A DNA stretch of 9,496 nucleotides from Methanobacteriota archaeon (lineage in GTDB: Archaea; Thermoplasmatota; Poseidoniia; Poseidoniales; Poseidoniaceae): NCBI GenBank assembly GCA_018662715.1, contig JABJFP010000204.1, forward strand, positions 1-9,496, read 5' to 3'. Below the pieces are notes generated by a model. That model was not told the DNA's origin and did no database searches. It saw nothing but the letters and a program-made list of their open reading frames with translations. A program made the position numbers and the translations under genes. Within the stretch, counting starts at the first letter, position 1. Each line of letters opens with the position of its first letter. Positions 1-5,408 of this stretch are shown piece after piece.

Positions 1-23
1 GATGCGCTGTGAGTGAGGGTTGC

Positions 24-33
24 TTTCATATAG
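24..33 (+). promoter_or_regulatory. Putative TATA box of the S8e gene
   Basis: The decamer TTTCATATAG lies 36 bases before the chosen S8e start. The same ten bases occur upstream of the EF-1alpha gene. Archaeal transcription usually starts about 25 bases after the TATA box, which here would be near position 55, just before the AGGAAG Shine-Dalgarno-like motif at 57-62. The element is seen directly; its promoter function is inferred from position and recurrence. It also argues against the in-frame ATG codons at 37 and 40, which would lie upstream of the predicted transcript start. Confidence 0.45.
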
Positions 34-69
34 CCCATGATGGTCGCTGGCTTCGCAGGAAGTATCCCT

Positions 70-450
70 ATGGCACAATGGCACGGAATTTCACGACGCA
101 AACCGTCCGGCGGACGCAAGGTACAAGCACGCGGTAAGCGTTCAACCGAAATCTCAACCGAGAAGCAATTTGCTCTCGTTGGCGAACCAAAGCGAAAGAT
201 CTACCGAAAGACAGGTGGAAACTCCATGGTCCGTGTTATGGCTGCAAACCAAGTCAGCATCAGCAACTCCAAGACTGGAAAGGCCACTCTAGGTACCATT
301 CACAGCGTTATTGAAAACGCCTCAGACCCCAACTACGTTCGTCGTAATATTTTGGTAAAGGGTGCTGTTATTGAGACCGATAAGGGCTCAGTAAAAATCA
401 CTTCTCGACCTGGAAAAGACGGCGTTATCAACGGCGTTTTGATCGAGTGA
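70..450 (+). CDS. rps8e: 30S ribosomal protein S8e
   Basis: This 126-residue protein is ribosomal protein S8e, a small-subunit component found in archaea and eukaryotes but not in bacteria. The N-terminus MAQWHGISRRKPSGGRKVQA matches the family's highly conserved, Arg/Lys-rich RNA-binding start. It is followed by the expected 'GEPKRKIYRKTGGN' stretch (about residues 38-51) and by a C-terminal half with 'NYVRRNILVKGAVIETDKG' and 'SRPGKDGVINGVLIE', both typical of archaeal S8e. Length is normal for archaea, where the family is about 125-130 residues. I chose ATG 70 over the in-frame ATGs at 37 and 40 for three reasons: the protein then begins exactly at the family N-terminus, AGGAAG at 57-62 sits seven bases upstream, and a TATA-like element lies at 24-33. 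SRP19 follows on the same strand after 55 bases, so the two may be co-transcribed. The family call is essentially certain. Confidence 0.97.
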   Translation: MAQWHGISRRKPSGGRKVQARGKRSTEISTEKQFALVGEPKRKIYRKTGGNSMVRVMAANQVSISNSKTGKATLGTIHSVIENASDPNYVRRNILVKGAVIETDKGSVKITSRPGKDGVINGVLIE

Positions 451-462
451 ATACCACCGACG

Positions 463-499
463 GCCTCAAGTGCACTGGGGCATAACCCCTACATGAGGC
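463..499 (+). promoter_or_regulatory. Inverted repeat covering the SRP19 ribosome-binding site
   Basis: The S8e-SRP19 spacer contains GCCTCA at 463-468 and its exact complement TGAGGC at 494-499. Inside these arms, GGGG (477-480) and CCCC (486-489) can pair around a five-base loop CATAA. GT (470-471) can also pair with AC (491-492), leaving a small bulge of 473-476. The right arm contains GAGGC, the only Shine-Dalgarno-like sequence before the SRP19 ATG at 506. Folding would therefore hide that site. There is no T-run after the stem, so an intrinsic terminator is less likely. The complementarity is seen directly; a regulatory role is inferred. Confidence 0.4.
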
Positions 500-505
500 G
501 ATACG

Positions 506-952
506 ATGGACCATAACCCCGACCGATTGTGTATCTGGCCTGGTTATTTCGACATGAAACTTTCACGGCGCAACGGGCGTCGTGTTCCAAAGGATTCTTC
601 CGTCTTGAAGCCCGATTTGGAAGGCTTGTTTATGGCGGCGCGTCAGGCAGGTCTCAAGAAAATCAAGCGAGAAGAGCATACGTCACATCCAAGCCGCCCT
701 CATGGAAAGGAAGGTCGGTTGTGGGTTTCAGCGGCCGGCGCCAAGTCCAGTATTGGTGCTGGTTCAAAAGAAGAAGTCCTGCAACTTATCGGCGGCCAAT
801 GGAGGCAAATGCAACGTGATCAGCGAAACCAAGCCGAAAAGCAGGCTTCACAAGGTCCTCAAACCGGTGACCGTAGAGCCCGTTCTCAACGTAAAGCCCC
901 AACTCAACAACGTTCCGGCGGATTCAAAAAACGGTCGAAATTCAAGAAGTGA
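506..952 (+). CDS. srp19: Signal recognition particle subunit SRP19
   Basis: This 148-residue protein is SRP19, which binds the tips of SRP RNA helices 6 and 8 and prepares the RNA for SRP54 binding during co-translational targeting. The family fingerprint is clear near the N-terminus: 'IWPGYFD' (residues 10-16), then 'SRRNGRRVPK' (20-29) and the following 'L.PDLEGLFMAARQAGL' region. The basic patch 'KKIKREEHTSHPSR' (about 51-64) and 'GRLWVSA' (70-76) correspond to the RNA-contacting core, which ends near residue 98. Beyond it is a tail of about 50 residues rich in Gln, Arg and Lys that ends in KKRSKFKK. Many archaeal SRP19 proteins are only about 90-100 residues, so this tail is an extension. 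Start ATG 506 places the conserved motif at the usual distance and has GAGGC at 495-499 upstream, inside a hairpin. As I recall, S8e and SRP19 are neighbours in several euryarchaea, which supports both calls. Confidence 0.94.
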   Translation: MDHNPDRLCIWPGYFDMKLSRRNGRRVPKDSSVLKPDLEGLFMAARQAGLKKIKREEHTSHPSRPHGKEGRLWVSAAGAKSSIGAGSKEEVLQLIGGQWRQMQRDQRNQAEKQASQGPQTGDRRARSQRKAPTQQRSGGFKKRSKFKK

Positions 953-968
953 ACTTAATTCAGAGATG

Positions 969-1005
969 TTTTTCTTAAACATGGTTTGATAACCAAACGG
1001 GTGGG
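969..1005 (+). promoter_or_regulatory. Spacer with T-run, TATA-like site, dyad and RBS before the cupredoxin
   Basis: The 62-base spacer after SRP19 holds a run of five T (969-973), which could end SRP19 transcription because archaeal termination often needs only a T-tract. It overlaps TTTCTTAAAC (971-980), a weak TATA-like sequence. Next is a perfect dyad GTTTG-N5-CAAAC (984-998), followed by GGTGGG (1000-1005), a plausible Shine-Dalgarno sequence nine bases before ATG 1015. If the TATA-like site is real, the dyad lies between it and the transcription start, where a repressor could act. Only the bases are certain. Confidence 0.3.
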
Positions 1006-1014
1006 AAAAGTAAC

Positions 1015-1524
1015 ATGCGCAGAATGGTTTCGTTTGTTTTCGTCCTCCTCCTGTGCCCGATGCTGCTCCAAGGAGACCTCGCTCCAGAGATGCAGGAAGA
1101 AGAGCCACAAGCCGTCATCATCACCGTTGATAGCACTAACCTACGATTTTCTCCCTCTTCAGTCACCGTTGTTGAAGGAGATACCGTGCGTTTCTTTTGG
1201 AGCGGACAAGCCTTACCACACAATGCGGTTGAATCTAATGAAATCTTTGACTCTGGAGAGCCCCAGCGCGATGTTGATTATTCCTTTACCTTCGAAATCG
1301 GTATGAATGGGACCTATGACTTTGTCTGTGAACCTCATGCTGCGTTTGGGATGGTCGGGCAAATCATTGTTGAACCTGCGCCGCTTGTAACTGAAGAAAA
1401 CACGACCAATGAATCTGACATCAATTCCACAATGATGGATGATGAAAGTCTTCCATTCCTTTCTACAGCGTTGACTTTTACAGCGATTGCAGCAAGTGTT
1501 GTCGCCGTGCGCCGTCGTCACTGA
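1015..1524 (+). CDS. Secreted, membrane-anchored cupredoxin (plastocyanin-like blue-copper protein)
   Basis: This 169-residue protein has an N-terminal signal peptide (residues 1 to about 20, 'MRRMVSFVFVLLLCPMLLQG') followed by one cupredoxin domain (about 33-120). Probable type 1 copper ligands are His69 in 'LPHNAV', and Cys105, His108 and Met113 in 'YDFVCEPHAAFGM', the plastocyanin/amicyanin spacing of Cys-x2-His-x4-Met. All four ligands are present, so a redox-active blue-copper site is expected. After the domain comes a Thr/Asn/Ser-rich linker (about 121-145) with NTT, NES and NST sequons, then a hydrophobic segment (about 147-165) and a terminal RRRH. The mature domain would therefore be tethered outside the membrane, presumably carrying electrons to or from a respiratory partner that is not visible here. 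The C-terminal anchor resembles archaeal CTERM sorting signals but lacks a clear PGF motif. Its final seven bases overlap the 3' end of the convergent aminotransferase gene. Confidence 0.86.
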   Translation: MRRMVSFVFVLLLCPMLLQGDLAPEMQEEEPQAVIITVDSTNLRFSPSSVTVVEGDTVRFFWSGQALPHNAVESNEIFDSGEPQRDVDYSFTFEIGMNGTYDFVCEPHAAFGMVGQIIVEPAPLVTEENTTNESDINSTMMDDESLPFLSTALTFTAIAASVVAVRRRH

Positions 1525-2537
1525 GGTAGTTCGTGAAGCCATCCAAATACGTCTTCTTCAGTTTCGTTTTGGATTCCAGTTAAGGCGTCATACAGCTGGG
1601 TAGTGACTTTACCCGGCAGTCCATCTCCGTACACGCGCCTCTCATCACCATGGGTAATGCTGCCAATCGGTGAGATGACTGCAGCGGTTCCACAGCAAAA
1701 AGCCTCATCTGAGGTCATGGCAAATTCCGCATTAACCCTTGTCTCATGAACGCTGTAGCCGAAGTGGCGAGCGAGTTGAATGATCGAATCACGGGTGATT
1801 CCCGGAAGAATCGTACCGGTCAATTCCGGAGTGTAAATCACGCCATCTTTGACACAGAAAAAGTTGGCAGCCCCGACCTCTTCGATGCAAGTATGCGTTT
1901 CTGCATCAAGGTAAATCACTTCAGCATAGCCTTCTGCTTTTGCTTCTTTGCTGGGCTTCATGCCTGGTGCGTAGTTTCCGATAGCCTTGACTCCACCTGA
2001 GCCACCTGGTGCGGCTCGGTGATGGCGTTCCGAGATGAGAAGGTCGATTGCATTGACTCCGCCTTTGAAGTATGGTCCGACTGGTGTTGCATAAATCAAA
2101 AACGTATAGGATGGGGCGGGAGCGACTCCCAAAATTGGGCCGCTACCCATGAGGAGGGGTCGCACATACATGGCGCCTTTTCCGGTTGGTGGAACCCAGT
2201 TGATGTTTGCCGCAACAACTTGTTCTGCAGCGTCAACGAATACTGATTCGGGGACAGGTGGCATCTTCAGGCGGTCTGCGCCTCGTTGCATACGGCGTGC
2301 ATTTTCTTCAGGCCTGAAAAACACAACACGGCCTTTTGAAGTTCGAAACGCCTTCATTCCTTCAAACAAGCCCTGTCCGTAATTGAGGACACCAGCAGCT
2401 GGTGACATTGGGATGTTTCCGTAGGGTTGTAGGCGGCCAGGCATCCATGGCTCATCACCTTCGGTTTCAGTGATGTACATCGTCTCAGTAGGGGTGAGGG
2501 AAAAGGTGAGGCTATCCCAATCAAATGATTCATTCAT
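1518..2537 (-). CDS. ilvE: Branched-chain amino acid aminotransferase, group II (fold type IV PLP enzyme)
   Basis: This enzyme reversibly transfers the amino group between glutamate and the 2-oxo acids of leucine, isoleucine and valine in the cytoplasm. From start 2537 it has 339 residues. Family landmarks are 'SPAAGVLNYGQGLFEGMKAF' (45-64), 'FRPEENARRM' (74-83), 'YVRPLLMGSG' (124-133), 'GGVKAIGNYAPGM' with the PLP-binding lysine at about residue 184, 'EEVGAANFF' (219-227), 'GTILPGITRDSI' and 'GTAAVISPIGSI'. The C-terminus 'LTGIQ...GWLHELP' is typical of the long group II enzymes known from plants and bacteria, not the shorter E. coli-type IlvE common in archaea. The open frame extends upstream to ATG 2588 (356 residues), with another ATG at 2567. 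I prefer 2537 because GAGGG precedes it at a suitable distance and because homology begins at 'FDWDSLTF.LTPTETMY', just after that Met. It is convergent with the cupredoxin gene and divergent from polB. Confidence 0.93.
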   Translation of the reverse strand: MNESFDWDSLTFSLTPTETMYITETEGDEPWMPGRLQPYGNIPMSPAAGVLNYGQGLFEGMKAFRTSKGRVVFFRPEENARRMQRGADRLKMPPVPESVFVDAAEQVVAANINWVPPTGKGAMYVRPLLMGSGPILGVAPAPSYTFLIYATPVGPYFKGGVNAIDLLISERHHRAAPGGSGGVKAIGNYAPGMKPSKEAKAEGYAEVIYLDAETHTCIEEVGAANFFCVKDGVIYTPELTGTILPGITRDSIIQLARHFGYSVHETRVNAEFAMTSDEAFCCGTAAVISPIGSITHGDERRVYGDGLPGKVTTQLYDALTGIQNETEEDVFGWLHELPQ

Positions 2538-2695
2538 GGCCTTTCCCTCGCTGGTAAACAAAGCCATGCTCGTTGGGCTTTCAAGCATTCCTCTTGTTAG
2601 GGTTGGCTCCTAAACCCGGACTCGCTTTTCTTTCGTAAAAGACCACGGATGGGTTCTAATGGGGTCGGCAGGTAAGCACAGTGCGGGGCAGTATC
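2538..2695. other. Divergent spacer between ilvE and polB
   Basis: These 158 bases separate two genes transcribed away from each other, so they should hold both promoters. I see no convincing TATA box for either gene. Weak candidates are the A/T-rich CTTTTCTTTCGTAAAAG (2625-2641), which contains a five-base dyad (CTTTT/AAAAG), and TTCTAAT (2654-2660) on the polB side. The region also contains the alternative ilvE starts at 2588 and 2567 and the alternative polB GTG start at 2681, so its true size depends on start choice. No RNA gene or additional coding sequence is evident. Confidence 0.35.
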
Positions 2696-5380
2696 ATGGA
2701 CGGTAGGATGGGCGTAGTGACCGGGCGTTACCGGTCCTATGAACAGCAGACTGAGGGCGTGGGGAAATCCCAAACGATATTGGAATTATTTGGACGAATG
2801 GACGATGGACGCTCCGTCTGCTTGTTGGCTAAGGGTCAACGTCCAACATTTGAGATCGCACCTATCGGGCCATGGGACGTTAACGAAGAAATTCCACCGT
2901 TTTTGGCTGACCGTATCGACTCTGTCTTGAAAATGGAGCACGTCGTGGGAATTGAAGGCCCTGTTGTCAAATTGACAGAACTAGGAGACCGTCCTGTTTG
3001 GGCAGTAGAAGTTGAGCAACCGTTTCATGTTCCTTCCCTACGTAAACAGTTACGATCCCAATCATGGCGGGTATTTTCAGGAGATATTCCATTTGTCAAT
3101 CGCCTTTTTCTTGACGGGGATTTAGGGATTCACATCGGGTTCAGTGGTGAACTCATCGACGAAAGGGACGGCCCAGAAGAAGGTGAGAAGCTGGTTCTGG
3201 AAGCAGGAGGTGCAGGCCGATATCCTGTTGACCTTACCGTTATTTGTCATGTTGACGACCTTCAAGCAAGTGAGCCGTTTAAAATTCCTTTCCGTATGTT
3301 TTCATTTGATTTGGAAACAAGCATTGAACACGAAACTGTTCTTTGTGCAGCGGCTTGGATTGAAGATATTGCAACCGGTGAACGAAAATCATTCTCGTAT
3401 CGCGGGGATGAAGCAACCATTCTACGAGAACTCACTGAACTTGTACGCACGCACGATCCAGACATTATCACGGGTTACAATATTGACAATTTCGACCTTC
3501 CTCGTCTTGCAGACAGGACAGCAGCATTGACGAAGAAAAAGGACTGGAAGGCCCAATCACAATTGCTGGGATGGGGGCGCACCCCCGTTCTTGAATCAGA
3601 AATGAAGCGCAATCGGGATGCTTTGGTTCCCAAACGACAAACAAATCGGGCTTGGAATGTTGCTGGACGTGCCGTAATGGATACGTGGTGGCAGGCACGA
3701 CAAGCGCTCAAACCTCGCCGAGAAACTCTTTCTTTTGTCGCAACCTTGCTCTTTCCCGACGATGAGGACAAGCATAAGATGGATGTTGATGCCTCCAACA
3801 TGGACCATGAATGGGCAACTCGGCCTGATGAAGTCATGGAATATTGCGTCAGAGATGCAGAATTACCGTTAGACATCTTGCAAGCTATTCAAGCCGTGAG
3901 GCGCAAAGAAGCGGTCGCTTCGGTAGCAAAGGTTCCCTTTGAAACAGCAGCAAACGGCAGCACAAGTCAGTTGATTGATTCATTGGTCATTCGTTTGGCG
4001 GATTCAAAAAATGTTGCAGTTCCGCTCACAGGTTCTGCGGAAGCAAAAGAAGGTCAGATTACAGGCGGTTATGTTCACGATGTTGAAGCAGGCCTCCACC
4101 CTTGGATTGCCGTTTTGGATTTCAAGAGCATGTATCCGTCAATCATGATTGGTCACAACATCTGCTACACCACTCGAGTGGATCCGGGCCAATCCGACCA
4201 ACCAGGGGAAGGGGAAGAAGTTCATACTGCGCCAACGGGAGCGGTGTTCCGTCATCAGTCGTCTCGCAAAGGACTGGTTCCAGAATTATTGGAAATGCTC
4301 ATGGCTAAACGGGACCAGCACAAGGCTGCTCTCAGCATCTCAAAATCCACCGGCGACCAAGGTTCAGTTGAATTTCATGACGCCATGCAATATGCTGTTA
4401 AGATTCTCATGAATTCCTTTTATGGCGTCTTTGCGAGTGGCTTTTACCGCTTTACCCATCGTGACCTTGGCTCCTCGATTACCGCTTGGGCGCGACAAAA
4501 CATCAAGACGATTATTGCTGCTCTTGATGATGAAGGGCACGGCGTAGTATATTCTGACACTGACTCAATCTTTGTTCGTAGTCCAGTGGGCAAGGATGCC
4601 CCCAGCTATCTGTCCGAAGAAGATATTGCAGCAATCGACCGTAAGGACGCTGAGGGACTGGCAAAACAAGCCAAGTTCCAAGAGGCTTTAGACGGCATGG
4701 TTTCGTTCGGTCAGCAAATTGCTCAGCGTTTCAGTAAGGCTTCTGCAGTCTTGGAATTTGAGCGCGGGCTGTCTGTCTTTTTCAGTCATGGTGCCAAAAA
4801 GCGATACATTGGGCAGGTGGTATGGCCTACCAATGAAATGTTGGTAAGGGGCTATGAAACCCAGCGTACCGATTCGTTTGCTTACTTGACAGCCACTATG
4901 AAAGAGATCTTTTCTTACGCTCTGGCCGACCAAGGTGAGGCGCTTGTAGACTATGCTTTGAGTCGCGTTCAAGCATTAAAAAATAAAGAAGTTGATGCCA
5001 GTGAATTGATTCTTGCAAAATCCTGCAAAGGAAAAATTGTGCGTACTCCCGTCAAGGAAATTAGAGATGTGGACTTTACGAAGGATTATGTTAATCCCGA
5101 TAGCATGGCCCAGGTCCGAGTTGCTCAACAACGTATCAAGAGCGGTTTGGGCTTTACTTCAGGGATGAAAGTGTCCTACGTTGTTGTCAATGCTAACCAT
5201 CGTCCAATGAACGTTGTTCCTTGGTATGAAGCCGAGGAAGGTGGAGGTATTTCTGATTATGATGGTCGCTTTTACGCCGAACGATTGGCAACGGCGGTTG
5301 GAAGAATTACCGAAGTCTTTGGTTGGAATGCAAAAGACCTCTACACTGGGAACCGGCAAACCTCCCTGTTTTCGTTTTAG
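2696..5380 (+). CDS. polB: Family B DNA polymerase with 3'-5' proofreading exonuclease
   Basis: This replicative-type polymerase extends primers on chromosomal DNA and proofreads. It has 894 residues from ATG 2696. The exonuclease domain is intact: Exo I 'FDLET' (Asp205, Glu207), Exo II 'YNIDNFD' (261-267) and Exo III 'YCVRD' (383-387). All polymerase motifs are intact: motif A 'DFKSMYPSI' (475-483), motif B 'KILMNSFYG' (569-577), motif C 'YSDTDS' (619-624) and 'KKRY' (701-704). No intein interrupts motifs A, B or C, which are common insertion sites in archaeal PolB. 'QRPTFEI' near residue 48 lies where the archaeal uracil-sensing N-terminal pocket is expected; uracil sensing is not demonstrated. 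The C-terminus QTSLFSF fits a PCNA-interacting (PIP) motif. Start options are GTG 2681 (AGGT at 2670-2673), ATG 2696 (CGGGGC at 2684-2689) and ATG 2708; family alignment cannot separate them by eye. Confidence 0.97.
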   Translation: MDGRMGVVTGRYRSYEQQTEGVGKSQTILELFGRMDDGRSVCLLAKGQRPTFEIAPIGPWDVNEEIPPFLADRIDSVLKMEHVVGIEGPVVKLTELGDRPVWAVEVEQPFHVPSLRKQLRSQSWRVFSGDIPFVNRLFLDGDLGIHIGFSGELIDERDGPEEGEKLVLEAGGAGRYPVDLTVICHVDDLQASEPFKIPFRMFSFDLETSIEHETVLCAAAWIEDIATGERKSFSYRGDEATILRELTELVRTHDPDIITGYNIDNFDLPRLADRTAALTKKKDWKAQSQLLGWGRTPVLESEMKRNRDALVPKRQTNRAWNVAGRAVMDTWWQARQALKPRRETLSFVATLLFPDDEDKHKMDVDASNMDHEWATRPDEVMEYCVRDAELPLDILQAIQAVRRKEAVASVAKVPFETAANGSTSQLIDSLVIRLADSKNVAVPLTGSAEAKEGQITGGYVHDVEAGLHPWIAVLDFKSMYPSIMIGHNICYTTRVDPGQSDQPGEGEEVHTAPTGAVFRHQSSRKGLVPELLEMLMAKRDQHKAALSISKSTGDQGSVEFHDAMQYAVKILMNSFYGVFASGFYRFTHRDLGSSITAWARQNIKTIIAALDDEGHGVVYSDTDSIFVRSPVGKDAPSYLSEEDIAAIDRKDAEGLAKQAKFQEALDGMVSFGQQIAQRFSKASAVLEFERGLSVFFSHGAKKRYIGQVVWPTNEMLVRGYETQRTDSFAYLTATMKEIFSYALADQGEALVDYALSRVQALKNKEVDASELILAKSCKGKIVRTPVKEIRDVDFTKDYVNPDSMAQVRVAQQRIKSGLGFTSGMKVSYVVVNANHRPMNVVPWYEAEEGGGISDYDGRFYAERLATAVGRITEVFGWNAKDLYTGNRQTSLFSF

Positions 5381-5400
5381 ATACAACCAACTCATGGAAG
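5375..5400 (+). promoter_or_regulatory. Possible promoter and RBS of the lipoprotein gene at the polB 3' end
   Basis: TTTTAGATA at 5375-5383 overlaps the polB stop codon (5378-5380) and resembles an archaeal TATA box. GGAAG at 5396-5400 lies eight bases before ATG 5409 and could serve as its Shine-Dalgarno sequence. If the TATA-like site is used, the transcript would begin around 5405, which would favour either a leaderless start at 5409 or one of the downstream ATGs (5433, 5442). Read-through from polB is equally possible because the gap is only 28 bases. Confidence 0.25.
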
Positions 5401-5408
5401 CCCTTTTC

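Noticed and set aside
1..12. GAT GCG CTG TGA could be the 3' end of an upstream gene.
   Set aside because: Only three codons are visible, so neither frame nor product can be supported.
529..989. Two alternative + strand open frames (529-819 and 702-989) overlapping SRP19.
   Set aside because: They lie in other frames of a gene with a clear family match and show no recognisable domain or ribosome-binding site.
3475..3876. A 133-codon antisense open frame inside polB.
   Set aside because: The + strand encodes the conserved exonuclease domain here; the antisense product is low-complexity and matches nothing I recognise.
4080..4600. Possible intein in the polymerase catalytic motifs.
   Set aside because: Motifs A, B and C are each continuous, with normal spacing and no splicing-domain sequence.
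5214..5408. Upstream extension of the lipoprotein reading frame into polB.
   Set aside because: It would overlap polB by 167 bases and bury the lipoprotein signal peptide at an internal position, so a start at or after 5394 is far more likely.
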